64,000 bases of DNA, taken from contig JALHMZ010000004.1 in assembly GCA_022843785.1 (NCBI GenBank), forward strand, positions 124,001 through 188,000, read 5' to 3'. The stretch comes from Nitrospira sp. Lineage in GTDB: Bacteria; Nitrospirota; Nitrospiria; Nitrospirales; Nitrospiraceae. Positions within the stretch are counted from its first letter, which is position 1, and each line of letters starts with the position of its first letter. Below the pieces are notes generated by a model that was not told where the DNA came from, made no database searches, and worked only from the letters and a program-made list of their open reading frames with translations. A program made the translations under genes and the position numbers. Positions 7,393-17,354 of the stretch are shown here, in pieces.

Positions 7393-10300
7393 CTAGACTG
7401 GTTGAAGTTCGCCCAACCGCACTGACACGAGCTTAGATACCCCAGGCTCCTCCATGGTCACTCCGAAAAGGGAATCAGCGATGCCCATCGTCCGCTTGTT
7501 GTGGGTGATAACGAGAAACTGGGCACTCTGCGCTAACTCCCGCAGGACGCCGGTAAACCGGCCGATGTTTTCTTCATCCAGCGGCGCGTCGATTTCATCC
7601 AACAGGCAGAACGGCGTCGGCCGGATCAGAAAGCTCGCAAACAACAGGGCCATGGCCGTGAGAGTTTTTTCCCCGCCGGACAACATCGTAATGCTTTTCA
7701 GGCGCTTCCCGGGCGGTTGCGCCACAATATCGATGCCGGGCTCTTGATTCCCCGATCCGTCACCGTTTTCCGAAGGCGGATCATCGACCAACTGTAGCTC
7801 CGCCCTCCCCCCGGGAAAAAACTTGCTGAAGACTTCACTGAACTTCTGCTGCAATTCATTGAACGTGGACACAAACATGTCTTTCGTTGTCCGCTGAATC
7901 CGTTGAATGATTTCTTTCAAGGCGCCAATGGAGTTCGACAAGTCCTGCTCCTGCGCGGAGAGAAACGTGTGGCGCTCATCGAGCTCCTGATGTTCGCTGA
8001 TCGCCGCCAGGTTGATCGGCCCCATCCGATCCAAACGACCTCGAAGTTGCTGCAGCTGATCTTTCATCTCAGCATCAGGGCGTGGGACGGGTGCCTCGGC
8101 CTCCAACAATTCCGCAGTCTCGCCAAGCATCATCAGCGGATCCAACTGATACGTACCCGACAAGGTTCCTTCGACAGCCCCCAATTGCGTCCGAAGTTCC
8201 GCGCGACGGACTTCCGCCCCCATCCGCGCATCACGGATTACCGACATCTCCGACCGCACGTCGCCGAGACTGCTTTCCAGGGCCTGACAGGCCGCCATCT
8301 GCTGCGTCTGGCGCTCTTGTGCCACAACCAACTCTCCCTTGACACGATCGACGATTGTGCCGCACTCCCGGCACAATGCTTCCTGGCGAGCTTGCTCGGC
8401 CTGGCTTTGCTCGATCGAACAACGCAGGCTTTCCAGGTGTGCCCCCAGTATATGGCGGCGATGTTCCGACTCCTGAGTCTGCTGCACAACCCGTTCACGA
8501 TTCGCTTGCTCATGCTCCCGTTTCCCGCGCAGCGCTTCAGCCGCCAGCCTCGCATCAGTGACGCGCTCTTGAACGGCCCGAACATCGCGATCGATTTGGT
8601 CAAGCCGTTCCCGAACCCCTCCCAGCGCCGCTTCCCGCTCAGTCTTCTCAGCGATCCATTGGACTAACTGCGCCTGAATCGACTGAGACTCCTGCTCAAG
8701 CCGCTGCCGTTCGCCGATGCAGGTTTCAATTTCAGCTCCCACACCGGTCAATCGAAGATCAAGATCAACAAGCGCTTGCCGGAGATTCTCTTCGTCTTTG
8801 CGCAGGGAAAGATTTTGCATCTCAGCGGCACGAAGCGAATCGGCAAGCCGCCGTTCCTCCTGCGCCAACAACTGCGCATGCTCATGCAAAATCGCGCGGC
8901 GCATCTTCTCCTGCTCAAGCGCCGCAACAAGAACGTGCCGCTTACTTTCAAGATCCATCACCTCACGACGACGCTCAAGCAGACCTTGCCTGCCCTGCAT
9001 CTGGCCGCCCGTCACCACTCCTGACGCATCCACTACTTCCCCGGCTAAGGTCACAAGCGTCGGGCCGTCCGGAGCATTCCACAACCGCTGTTCCCATAAC
9101 TGAATGGCTCGGTCGAGCGATTCGACAATAACCACACGATCAAACAAACAGTCCCGCGCTTCCACACGAGCGGCATCGGTTTGAATCAAATCCACGGCGC
9201 GGCCCAGCACACCCGACTGACCGGAAATGTCCGACCACCATGAGTGCTCCCGTGTACTGCCCCATCGCGGCTGCTGGGGAATAAAACTACCGCGGCCGAG
9301 GGCCTTCTCCTCTAGAAAACCGATCGCGCGGCATGCCACGGACGGCTCATCGACAAACCACCCATGGACGCGCTCTCCCAATACGGCCTCAACCGCGCGG
9401 TCCATCCCGGGCGGAACCACCAGCCACTCGGCAACAGCATCTCGCACACCCGCGCAAGACTTCAGGGCCGTACTTTCATCAGTACCCTGTCGGCCATAGC
9501 CCATCTCTTCACGAACCACGCCCTGAAGCGCCTCCAACCGGGAATCCACTGCCGCCAGCTCTTCCGAACGTCGAAGAATCTGGGGGTCCAATTGCTGAAG
9601 CTCACTCACAATATTCGCACTGTCTTCCTGGACCGTGCGCTGTTGGGTCCGAAGATCCGCAATCAACCGGTCGGCTTCTCCATATTCCTGTCGCAACCGT
9701 TCATGCCGACTGACCGCATCTGTCCGTTGAGCCTCAAGCCCTTCTCGTTCAGATATCATCCCGTTTTCACGACCCGCCAGCTCGCGCATACGCGCCGCCA
9801 ACTGCGCCACACCTTGTTCCGTATTCGCCACGCGCACAGCGAGCTGCAAGACATCATTGCGCCCCCGCTCTTCTTCCGCCACAGCCGCCGCCCGCTGAAG
9901 TACCTGCTCTTCCATGCCGCGATCGAGTTCACCGAGGGCACGCTCTTTGGCCTCCATCTCTTCCTGGACAGCACGCAAGGAAAAGTCGATGGATTGAAGC
10001 GCCACGGCCAATTCCTCATGCGAACGTGCTAACTCCTCAAACTCGGCAGACTCCTGCACTTGCTGTTCACCGAACAATTGACTCCGATTCCGTTCGACCT
10101 CCGCCGCCGTCAGCGCCTGCGCCTGCTGCTGCTCAATCAGTGCTTGCTCTTCCCGAATCTTGCCAGTCGACTCGCCCATCGCTATCGCATCGAGCCGCGC
10201 CCGCTCAAGATTCGCTGTCAGCCGCGCCTGTTCAGCCGCCATGCCGGCCTCTCGTTGATCCAGCCCTGCCACTTCAGTCTCCACTTCCTGCAATCCGCTG

Positions 10301-11046
10301 CGGAGTGCCCTAAATTCTCTGGTCAGCAATTCAATCTCGATCACACGCGCTTCCTGCTGTAAGGTCTGATAGGTACGCGCCTGCCGCGCTTGCCGCTCCA
10401 GAGAATTCAGCTGTTTCTTCACTTCCGCAATAATGTCACGGACACGGAGCAGGTTTTGCTGAGTAGCTTCGAGCTTTCGCAATGCCTCGGCCTTTTGCTT
10501 CTTGTAGCGGATGATGCCGGCGGTTTCCTCGATAAGTTCGCGCCGATCTTGCGGCGACGCATTGAGAATCTGATCGATCTGGCCCTGCGCAATAACGGTG
10601 TGCCCTTTGCTGCCGGCGCGGGTATCGATCAGCAAGCTACGGATATCTTTGAGTCTGCACACGGTTTTATTGATGAGATATTCGCTCTCTCCATTCCGAT
10701 AGAGCCGCCGTGTGATCATCAATTCCTGGAATTCCGTCAGTTGGGCAGGCAAACCTGAGCCGCCTTCAAGCCTCATGGTCGTTTGATCAAGTCCTCCGAT
10801 GGTCAACGAGACTTCTGCCATCCCTAACGGCTTTCGAAGCTCCGTCCCGTTGAAAATAACATCTTCCATCTTTTCGCTTCTAAGGGTCTTGGTGCTTTGT
10901 TCGCCTAGCACCCAGAGAATCGCATCCACAACGTTACTCTTCCCACTCCCATTGGGACCCACGATCGCGGTCACCCCTTCAGGGAATTGAATCTTCCCTT
11001 CAGCAAAGGACTTAAATCCCAACATATCCAATGATTTCAAATGCAT
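7393..11046 (-). CDS. smc: Chromosome segregation protein SMC
   Basis: The SMC condensin ATPase, 1217 aa from ATG 11046. The N-terminal head has Walker A GPNGSGKSNVV at about 30-40, then a long coiled coil, a hinge around residues 510-650, a second coiled coil, and a C-terminal head with the signature LSGGEKTLTAMALLFA and Walker B FCLLDEIDAPLDE. ATG 11046 is preceded by GGTGA at suitable spacing and matches the usual MHLK-type N-terminus; an upstream GTG at 11067 has no good ribosome site. ScpA and ScpB are not in the window. Confidence 0.97.
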   Translation of the reverse strand: MHLKSLDMLGFKSFAEGKIQFPEGVTAIVGPNGSGKSNVVDAILWVLGEQSTKTLRSEKMEDVIFNGTELRKPLGMAEVSLTIGGLDQTTMRLEGGSGLPAQLTEFQELMITRRLYRNGESEYLINKTVCRLKDIRSLLIDTRAGSKGHTVIAQGQIDQILNASPQDRRELIEETAGIIRYKKQKAEALRKLEATQQNLLRVRDIIAEVKKQLNSLERQARQARTYQTLQQEARVIEIELLTREFRALRSGLQEVETEVAGLDQREAGMAAEQARLTANLERARLDAIAMGESTGKIREEQALIEQQQAQALTAAEVERNRSQLFGEQQVQESAEFEELARSHEELAVALQSIDFSLRAVQEEMEAKERALGELDRGMEEQVLQRAAAVAEEERGRNDVLQLAVRVANTEQGVAQLAARMRELAGRENGMISEREGLEAQRTDAVSRHERLRQEYGEADRLIADLRTQQRTVQEDSANIVSELQQLDPQILRRSEELAAVDSRLEALQGVVREEMGYGRQGTDESTALKSCAGVRDAVAEWLVVPPGMDRAVEAVLGERVHGWFVDEPSVACRAIGFLEEKALGRGSFIPQQPRWGSTREHSWWSDISGQSGVLGRAVDLIQTDAARVEARDCLFDRVVIVESLDRAIQLWEQRLWNAPDGPTLVTLAGEVVDASGVVTGGQMQGRQGLLERRREVMDLESKRHVLVAALEQEKMRRAILHEHAQLLAQEERRLADSLRAAEMQNLSLRKDEENLRQALVDLDLRLTGVGAEIETCIGERQRLEQESQSIQAQLVQWIAEKTEREAALGGVRERLDQIDRDVRAVQERVTDARLAAEALRGKREHEQANRERVVQQTQESEHRRHILGAHLESLRCSIEQSQAEQARQEALCRECGTIVDRVKGELVVAQERQTQQMAACQALESSLGDVRSEMSVIRDARMGAEVRRAELRTQLGAVEGTLSGTYQLDPLMMLGETAELLEAEAPVPRPDAEMKDQLQQLRGRLDRMGPINLAAISEHQELDERHTFLSAQEQDLSNSIGALKEIIQRIQRTTKDMFVSTFNELQQKFSEVFSKFFPGGRAELQLVDDPPSENGDGSGNQEPGIDIVAQPPGKRLKSITMLSGGEKTLTAMALLFASFLIRPTPFCLLDEIDAPLDEENIGRFTGVLRELAQSAQFLVITHNKRTMGIADSLFGVTMEEPGVSKLVSVRLGELQPV

Positions 11047-11104
11047 AGATTCACCATTTGCGAACACTGCCGACGGTGGTTAATGAAGGAGAAAAGGTTT
11101 GGCC

Positions 11105-11133
11105 CTTGTAGCATATGGGTCCAGAGAAATCAA
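11105..11133 (-). promoter_or_regulatory. Possible smc promoter
   Basis: On the minus strand TTGATT (11128-11133) and TACAAG (11105-11110) are 17 bases apart, about 60 bases before the smc ATG. The minus-10 match is only moderate. Confidence 0.4.
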
Positions 11134-11165
11134 AAGAAAACACATCAGGTAGGGATCTGAGGGAA

Positions 11166-11190
11166 CGATCCCCACAAGATGTGGGGATCG
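11166..11190. promoter_or_regulatory. Perfect 11-bp inverted repeat between ispH and smc
   Basis: CGATCCCCACA (11166-11176) and TGTGGGGATCG (11180-11190) are exact complements around a 3-base AGA loop. It lies 30 bases after the ispH stop and upstream of the likely smc promoter. No clear T-run follows on the minus strand (GTTCCCTC), so it may be an operator or RNA-processing hairpin rather than a standard terminator. Confidence 0.5.
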
Positions 11191-11220
11191 CAGAGGATTT
11201 AGTCTAAGACGACTACAAGT

Positions 11221-12186
11221 CTAACCGACGATGCCGGCAGCTGACTTACCGGCTGATTCGATCTGCACAAGTTCTTTGGGCAAGAGAAACTCGACATCTT
11301 CTTCAATGACCGTGAGCTCTTCAACCTCTGAGGGGCCCGAGGATCGCAAGAACGCCACCACTTCTGTCACGAGCACCTCCGGAGCGGAGGCACCGGCGGC
11401 GATCCCGACCGCTCTGGCTCCTTGCAACCAAGCCGGGTTGATATCACTGGCAGAGTCGATGAGATAGGAGGGGATCCCACACTGCTCCCCCAACTCGCGC
11501 AGACGGTTGGAATTGGAGCTATTCGGCGACCCGATGACGAGAATAACATCCACCAAACGGGACAATTCCTTGACGGCATTTTGCCGGTTCTGCGTCGCAT
11601 AGCAAATGTCTTCCTGATGCGGGCCTTTGATGTTCGGGAACCGCCGATGCAATGCCCCGACAATATCTCGACATTCGTCGACACTGAGCGTTGTCTGCGT
11701 CACATACGAAAGATTGACTGTGCTTTCCACTTGGAGCTTTTCAACATCTTGGACCGAGGACACCAAGTGGAATTTGTCGGGGATCTGTCCCAATGTCCCG
11801 ATCACTTCCGGATGTCCGGCGTGACCGATGAGAATCAGGTCGTACCCCTGGGTATAGTCGCGATTGACTTCGTTGTGAACCTTGATCACCAGCGGACAGG
11901 TTGCATCGATCACATGCAGGCTGCGGCGATTCGCTTCTTCCCAGACGGACTTGGCCACGCCGTGCGCACTGAAAATCACGACCGATCCTTCCGGCACCTC
12001 ATTCAATTCTTCCACGAACACCGCGCCCTTTTGCCGGAGCGAATTCACCACATGGCGGCTATGGACAATTTCATGGCGGACGTAAATGGGAGCGCCGTAC
12101 TTTTTGAGAGAGAGATCTACGATATCAATCGCCCGATCAACCCCGGCGCAAAATCCACGAGGATTGGCAAGATAGATTTTCATCAT
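11221..12186 (-). CDS. ispH: 4-hydroxy-3-methylbut-2-enyl diphosphate reductase (IspH/LytB)
   Basis: The last enzyme of the MEP isoprenoid pathway, a 4Fe-4S reductase making IPP and DMAPP, 321 aa. The three cluster cysteines are visible: C13 in NPRGFCAGV, the Cys of [12 protein letters not shown] near 97, and the Cys of [11 protein letters not shown] near 197. The SNSNRL motif ([12 protein letters not shown]) is also present. It supplies precursors for the hopanoid pathway encoded in the neighbouring operon, although it is separately transcribed. A short C-terminal tail rich in Glu follows the conserved domain. Confidence 0.96.
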   Translation of the reverse strand: MMKIYLANPRGFCAGVDRAIDIVDLSLKKYGAPIYVRHEIVHSRHVVNSLRQKGAVFVEELNEVPEGSVVIFSAHGVAKSVWEEANRRSLHVIDATCPLVIKVHNEVNRDYTQGYDLILIGHAGHPEVIGTLGQIPDKFHLVSSVQDVEKLQVESTVNLSYVTQTTLSVDECRDIVGALHRRFPNIKGPHQEDICYATQNRQNAVKELSRLVDVILVIGSPNSSNSNRLRELGEQCGIPSYLIDSASDINPAWLQGARAVGIAAGASAPEVLVTEVVAFLRSSGPSEVEELTVIEEDVEFLLPKELVQIESAGKSAAGIVG

Positions 12187-12413
12187 CAGAGCAACTCCTT
12201 CGAACTGAATGGCGCGCCTTCGTCACAGTCAGGCGCGAGTCTCGCGTCACTCACCTTACGTCAGACTGGCCAGCTCCGTCAACCGAATTGGCCTGTGAAA
12301 GCCCACTCACAGTACTTGGGGGCACCAGATCATGATGCCGAGCCTTTTATGATTAATGTCGTTTCGGTCCAGCATCAACCATCTCCCATCCTCTCACAAG
12401 TTACTTCCTTCGC

Positions 12414-12442
12414 TTGACAGGTCCTCACCTCCTCCGTAGGCT
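12414..12442 (+). promoter_or_regulatory. Possible promoter of the PhoB/PhoR-like pair
   Basis: A perfect minus-35 TTGACA at 12414-12419 is followed 17 bases later by TAGGCT (12437-12442), a weak minus-10. It lies just upstream of the response regulator start. I saw no clear direct heptamer repeats (Pho box) in the region. Confidence 0.35.
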
Positions 12443-12453
12443 GTGATTACTTT

Positions 12454-13164
12454 ATGGGTGCCATACTCTCAAAAAAGATCCTCATCGTCGAAGACGAGCC
12501 GGATATTCTCCAGCTCGTCAAGCTGTATCTGGAAAAAGAAGGGTTTCGGACCGCCACGGCTGTGAACGGGGTCCAGGCGCTGAAGAAGGTCAAGGAGGAC
12601 AAACCCGATCTCATCGTACTCGATCTCATGCTGCCTGAGATCGACGGACTCGAAGTCTGCAAACGCCTGCGTTCGGTTCCCGACACCGCCATGCTGCCCA
12701 TCATCATGCTGACGGCAAAAGCCGAGGAATCTGACACGGTCATCGGCCTCGAACTGGGAGCGGATGACTACGTGGCCAAACCCTTCAGCCCTAAAGCGCT
12801 CGTCGCCCGCATCAAAGCCCTGCTGCGTCGTCTGGAGCGCACGCCCGCCGAAGGGGCCGGTCTGTATCGCTATGGTCCACTCACAATGGACACGACTCGA
12901 CATGAGGTCTGCTTGGGAAATGACGAGGTGCCGCTGACCGCCAAAGAATTTGGTCTACTGGAGCATCTGCTTCGACATCCAGGACGCGTGCTCACCCGCG
13001 ATGTCCTCCTCAATGCTGTGTGGGGCTACGACTACTATGGAACGACCAGAACCGTCGACGTTCACATTCGACGGCTGAAGCAAAAACTTCCGCCCCTCGA
13101 TGCAGCCATCGTCTCAGTGAAATCGCTGGGGTATAAGTTAAAAGAGACTGCGGGTGAGACGTGA
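12454..13164 (+). CDS. phoB: OmpR/PhoB-family response regulator
   Basis: A 236-aa DNA-binding response regulator. The receiver domain spans about 8-122 with acidic pair EDE at 13-15, phospho-acceptor D57 (IVLDLMLPEIDG) and conserved Lys in DDYVAKPFSP. The C-terminal winged helix spans about 135-232 and contains LTAKEFGLLEHLLRHPGRVLTRD-type sequence and the recognition region RTVDVHIRRLKQKL. The kinase gene follows 22 bp later. The PhoB name reflects domain architecture and pairing with a PhoR-like kinase; the actual signal could be something other than phosphate because no pst genes are here. Confidence 0.88.
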   Translation: MGAILSKKILIVEDEPDILQLVKLYLEKEGFRTATAVNGVQALKKVKEDKPDLIVLDLMLPEIDGLEVCKRLRSVPDTAMLPIIMLTAKAEESDTVIGLELGADDYVAKPFSPKALVARIKALLRRLERTPAEGAGLYRYGPLTMDTTRHEVCLGNDEVPLTAKEFGLLEHLLRHPGRVLTRDVLLNAVWGYDYYGTTRTVDVHIRRLKQKLPPLDAAIVSVKSLGYKLKETAGET

Positions 13165-13186
13165 CGTGTAAACAATCAACACCGCC

Positions 13187-15037
13187 ATGACTCTGTCGAT
13201 CCGATGGAAAGTGGCAATCGGGATGCTGCTGGCGGTGACTGGCGGTGTGATTGTTGCCGGCACCCTCGCTGTTCAATCGCTCGAACGCCAGTACCTGGCG
13301 CAGTTGGGTGACGTGCTTGACGCGAAAGCCCGACTTGCTGAGTACGGGCTCCAGCCCTTGTTTCGTCCGTCTTCCCCGGCCCCGGTCTTATCCCGGCTGC
13401 AAGAAGCCGCCCGCGACCTCGGAAACCAGGCCACAGCCCGGGTCACATTGATTGCCTCGGACGGAACCGTGCTAGCCGACAGTGCTGTACGGGATGTCGA
13501 CGTACCCACCGTCGACAATCATCGAGTAAAACCCGAAATCGCACAGGCCTTCGCCACAGGACATGGACAGGATATTCGGGCCAGTGTCACCACCGGAGAA
13601 CGCACCGTCTATCGAGCCACGCTCCTGACGCAGCCTCCGGACGCTCAACCTATCGTCGTGCGTCTCGCTCTCCCCATGGTCCAGCTTGACCGTGATATTG
13701 CCCAGTTTCAGCGAACCCTCATCGGAGCGCTCGCCGGCGCGGTGCTCGTCATCGCATTACTCAGCCTCTGGCTCGCCCACGGCATTGCCGCGCCCCTTTC
13801 TGAAATCGCGCAGAATGCCCGTCAGCTGGCCTCCGACCGACGGATCGCTCCCATCAAAACCACCGCCCATCGGGAGGCCAGCCTTCTAGCCGACGCGCTC
13901 AATGACCTGGCCAACGGACTGTATGCCAGGATCGATGAACTTTCGGAGGACCGGGCGCAATTGCTGGCCATGCTGACCTCGATGGTTGAAGGGGTCATGG
14001 TGCTGGACTATCGCAGCCATGTGTTACAGATCAACCCCGCGCTGGAGCGTATGTTTGGGGTCTCGCGCGCAGAGGCCCGTGGCCGTCCCTGCGCAGAGCT
14101 GTTCCGCCACCAAGAATTGAACGACCTGGTCATATCCTCTCTGCGGTCGCGGACGAATCATGAGGGTGAGATTGTGCTGCCGCTCTCCAATCGCTGTTTG
14201 CACATCGAAGTCTCCGTCGCGGGAGGCGAACGGGAGAATGAGGCCTGTGTCGTGCTGGTATTCCATGACATGACCGAACTACGACGCCTTGAAAACATTC
14301 GGAAAGACTTTGTGGCGAACGTCTCGCATGAACTGCGCACACCGCTCACATCCATCAAAGGTTACGTCGAAGCCCTGCTGGATGGGGCCAAAGACGACCC
14401 GGTGGCATCGGCGAAATTTCTGGATATCATCCTTAAACAGAGCGACCGGCTGAACCTGATCATCGAAGACTTGCTCGAACTATCGAAAATCGAATCGGGC
14501 CGTGTCCTACTGAAAGAGGAACCGGTTGACTTGCGCCCGATTATCGACCGTGCGTTAGCCATGATCAAACCTATCGCCGATAAGAACGGGCATCGCTTGG
14601 TCCCGTCGATTGACGACAATCTCCCTCCTATCCCGGGCGATGAAGGCCGCCTTATGCAGGTGCTGACCAATTTGATCGATAATGCCGTGAAATATACGCC
14701 CGCCGGCGGCACTATCACCGTCAATTCCAGGTTGATCAACGGGACAGGATCAACGGGATCCTCTGAAGGAGGAATCGAACTCACGGTATCCGACACAGGA
14801 ATCGGCATCCCCGAACAGGACCGCCCACGGGTGTTTGAACGATTTTATCGTGTCGACAAGGCCCGGTCGCGCGAACTGGGTGGGACGGGGCTCGGGCTCG
14901 CGATTGTGAAGCACATCGTAGAGGGGCATGGGGGGCAGGTATGGGTAGAAGCGAACCAACCCCACGGGAGCAAATTCGTGGTGCGTCTTCCCATTCGAAG
15001 CAGAGATAAAGTGGTGATTCAAGCAAACAAAATCTAG
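13187..15037 (+). CDS. phoR: PhoR-like membrane sensor histidine kinase
   Basis: A 616-aa transmembrane kinase. TM1 lies at about 9-29, an extracytoplasmic sensor region follows (about 30-180), then TM2 (about 182-203) and a HAMP segment. A PAS domain spans about 260-365 (AMLTSMVEGVMVLDYRSHVLQINPA). HisKA carries H381 in NVSHELRTPLTSIKGY. The HATPase domain has N box LTNLIDNAVKYTP, G1 SDTGIGIP and G2 GGTGLGLAIV. Order TM-sensor-TM-HAMP-PAS-HisKA is that of PhoR/ResE-type kinases. It partners with the regulator just upstream. Confidence 0.9.
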   Translation: MTLSIRWKVAIGMLLAVTGGVIVAGTLAVQSLERQYLAQLGDVLDAKARLAEYGLQPLFRPSSPAPVLSRLQEAARDLGNQATARVTLIASDGTVLADSAVRDVDVPTVDNHRVKPEIAQAFATGHGQDIRASVTTGERTVYRATLLTQPPDAQPIVVRLALPMVQLDRDIAQFQRTLIGALAGAVLVIALLSLWLAHGIAAPLSEIAQNARQLASDRRIAPIKTTAHREASLLADALNDLANGLYARIDELSEDRAQLLAMLTSMVEGVMVLDYRSHVLQINPALERMFGVSRAEARGRPCAELFRHQELNDLVISSLRSRTNHEGEIVLPLSNRCLHIEVSVAGGERENEACVVLVFHDMTELRRLENIRKDFVANVSHELRTPLTSIKGYVEALLDGAKDDPVASAKFLDIILKQSDRLNLIIEDLLELSKIESGRVLLKEEPVDLRPIIDRALAMIKPIADKNGHRLVPSIDDNLPPIPGDEGRLMQVLTNLIDNAVKYTPAGGTITVNSRLINGTGSTGSSEGGIELTVSDTGIGIPEQDRPRVFERFYRVDKARSRELGGTGLGLAIVKHIVEGHGGQVWVEANQPHGSKFVVRLPIRSRDKVVIQANKI

Positions 15038-15111
15038 CCTGCACGCGCCGCGCCGGTGGAGGGGGCTTCACGCTTCACAAACGACGGGATACGAATACAC
15101 CCGCCGGGCTG

Positions 15112-16104
15112 CTACCACCGGACAAGGCCGGTTGCCCACGTCAAACCTCCGCCGAAGCTGCCCAGCAGGACAAGATCACCGGGGGTAATAGCCCCACCGC
15201 GCACCGCCGCGTCGAGGGCAATGGGCAACGACGCTGATGACGTGTTGCCGTACTGTTCGATGACCGAGGAAAGTCTGTCCGGAGGAATAGCCAGGCGATC
15301 GGCAATCTGGGCCAGAATTCGGCCGTTGGCCTGATGAAGCACTACCTGCTTAACCTCACGAAGATCGACTCCAAACTCCTTCAAAATATCCTGCACGGAC
15401 TGTTCAATCCGCCGAATCGCAGCCCGATAGAGTGAGGCGCCCTGCATGCGCATGGTATGTTCACGCTTCTCTACCGTAGTCTGAGAAGACGGCATTCGCG
15501 ACCCGCCGGCCTGAACACGAATGAGCTCATGCCGCGATCCATCGGCGCGCAACCTGATGCCTAAGACCCCTCGCATCTCCAGGCTTCGGTCTTCCTCCCC
15601 ACGCAATACAACGGCGCCTGCCCCATCGCCGAACAACATGGCTGTCGCCTCATCTGTGGGATCGAGAAAACGAGACTTGACCTCTGATGCCGCAACCAGG
15701 CAGGTCCGGATTTGCCCGCTCTCTATCATGGCCTGAGCCATAGAGAGCCCGTAGAGAAAGCCGGAGCAGGAAGCGGATACATCAAACGCACCCACTCTTT
15801 TACATCCTAGTCCGCGCTGGACATAACAGGCGGTGGAAGGAAACACCACATCCGGAGACGTGGTGGACACAATGACAGCCTCGATAGCGGACGCCTCACA
15901 GCCGGCCGCCAGGAGGGCCTGACGCCCCGCCTCAATCGCCATGTCGGAAGACGCTTCGTGATCGGCCGCCCAATGCCGTTCTCGAATGCCGGTCAGCCTG
16001 TAGATCTGGTCGGGAGCGAGTCCTAACGGCCGGGCAATCTCCTCATTTGTCACGACCCGGTGAGGTACATAGCTGCCGGTTCCAATCGCCCTGGTTCGAA
16101 TCAT
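15112..16104 (-). CDS. fabH: Beta-ketoacyl-ACP synthase III
   Basis: FabH starts fatty acid synthesis by condensing an acyl-CoA with malonyl-ACP. The protein is 330 aa with catalytic Cys113 in FDVSASCSGFLYGL, His in VVLHQANGRI and Asn in QYGNTSSASLPIALD. The FGGGLTWATGLVRW C-terminus is typical. The N-terminal RTRAIGTGSYVPHRVVTNEE matches the family. It stands alone between convergent and divergent neighbours rather than in a fab operon. Confidence 0.95.
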   Translation of the reverse strand: MIRTRAIGTGSYVPHRVVTNEEIARPLGLAPDQIYRLTGIRERHWAADHEASSDMAIEAGRQALLAAGCEASAIEAVIVSTTSPDVVFPSTACYVQRGLGCKRVGAFDVSASCSGFLYGLSMAQAMIESGQIRTCLVAASEVKSRFLDPTDEATAMLFGDGAGAVVLRGEEDRSLEMRGVLGIRLRADGSRHELIRVQAGGSRMPSSQTTVEKREHTMRMQGASLYRAAIRRIEQSVQDILKEFGVDLREVKQVVLHQANGRILAQIADRLAIPPDRLSSVIEQYGNTSSASLPIALDAAVRGGAITPGDLVLLGSFGGGLTWATGLVRW

Positions 16105-16244
16105 GCTTCCTACCTCAAGGGGTCAAGACAACAGGGTGACACCGATACGACGTGCGCGGGATTATAGGGAGAGGAGGGATATGGGTCAACCGACCTCTCC
16201 TTCTCGTTGCTTTTTGCCATTCATTCTTGCTATGAATTTAGACT

Positions 16245-17165
16245 ATGTCATCATTGCATACAGCCCCTAACACCAAAGCCAGTTGGACATCGCGAGCCTC
16301 CCTCCTGCCACTGCTGGGATGCCTTCTTGTAGGACAAAGCTTCCTTGCTGCCTGTGCAGGCACCCCCGAAGACTTACGAAGCGGTGTGAAAAAAGTGGTC
16401 AGCGGCGTAGACGAGCAGATCTTCCTCGAGGACAATATTGAGAAGCAGCTCTTCCACCCCAATGTGATCATGAAACGTGGAGAGGCATTTTTTGAGAAAG
16501 AGGAATACAACGAAGCCTTGACGGAATACAACCGGTTCCTGGATCTCTTCCGGAACCATGTGCTCGCTCCCTATGCCGCATTTAAGGTCGGAGAGGTTCA
16601 GCTCAAGCTAGCGAAAACCATTGATCGAGACCCTGAGCCCATTCAGAAGGCCATCACCGCATTTGAACGTGTCCGGAAAGACTATCCTGGAAGCCGCTAC
16701 GATGCCCAAGCACTGCAGAAACTTGAAGACTGCCATAACTGGCTGGCGCAAATGCACCTATTCGTAGGCCAGTTCTATTACCGACGCGGCTCGTACCTCG
16801 CTGCCGCGCACCGATTTGAACATATCATTAAGACCTATCCCGATCGGCTCGTTGCTCCCGATGCGTTATATTTTTTAGCCATGAGCTACCATGAATTGGG
16901 GGCCGACGATTGGGCGCGGGAGAGCCTGGTCCTACTCGCGAACAAATACCCGAATAGCACAACAGTCAATGACGGAAACAGCCTGCTCGCAAAACTAGGC
17001 GGAGCTAAACCAGGTCCCCAGCTTGCGCATAAATCAGACCCATCCCCTATCGCCGATATTGGAGCGGCTGCTGCCGGATCTCCAGTATCAAACCTGTTCT
17101 CAATTCCTTCTTCCAGCGGGCTGGGTCAGGCCTTTACCGCCTGCCGCCTCGGCGCCTGGTGCTAG
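16245..17165 (+). CDS. bamD: BamD-like outer membrane assembly lipoprotein
   Basis: A 306-aa lipoprotein with signal peptide and lipobox LAAC at about 34-37, followed by TPR-like repeats of the YfiO/BamD family (GEAFFEKEEYNEALTEYNRF, GQFYYRRGSYLAAAHRFEHI, YPDRLVAPDALYFLAMSY). BamD is the essential scaffold of the BAM complex inserting outer membrane barrels. The C-terminal 60 residues are low in predicted structure. No Shine-Dalgarno is evident before ATG 16245, so initiation may be weak or leaderless. Confidence 0.85.
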   Translation: MSSLHTAPNTKASWTSRASLLPLLGCLLVGQSFLAACAGTPEDLRSGVKKVVSGVDEQIFLEDNIEKQLFHPNVIMKRGEAFFEKEEYNEALTEYNRFLDLFRNHVLAPYAAFKVGEVQLKLAKTIDRDPEPIQKAITAFERVRKDYPGSRYDAQALQKLEDCHNWLAQMHLFVGQFYYRRGSYLAAAHRFEHIIKTYPDRLVAPDALYFLAMSYHELGADDWARESLVLLANKYPNSTTVNDGNSLLAKLGGAKPGPQLAHKSDPSPIADIGAAAAGSPVSNLFSIPSSSGLGQAFTACRLGAWC

Positions 17166-17185
17166 TCGCGTTCCTCGTTGAGGAT

Positions 17186-17312
17186 AGGAGCATATAGCTG
17201 ATAGCCAATAGCACGTAATCGATCAGGCATTAGCCCGCTTCGATTCGCGCTTCAGTCTCGTGCCATAGGCTATACGCCATACGCTCTTTCGATCGGCGTG
17301 CTGTTGACGGGA
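17186..17312. repeat. Interspersed CATACGC/CATAGGC-word palindromic repeat, copy 1
   Basis: The spacer between bamD and ccdA contains GCATATAGCTGATAGCCAAT on the left and GCCATAGGCTATACGCCATA on the right, forming an imperfect inverted arrangement. The same words recur at 45795-45845, 55905-55985 and 57196-57290. Confidence 0.5.
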
Positions 17313-17354
17313 TCACGAATAGGCGGGGATAAGGAGGAAGATGCGAAGAACTGC

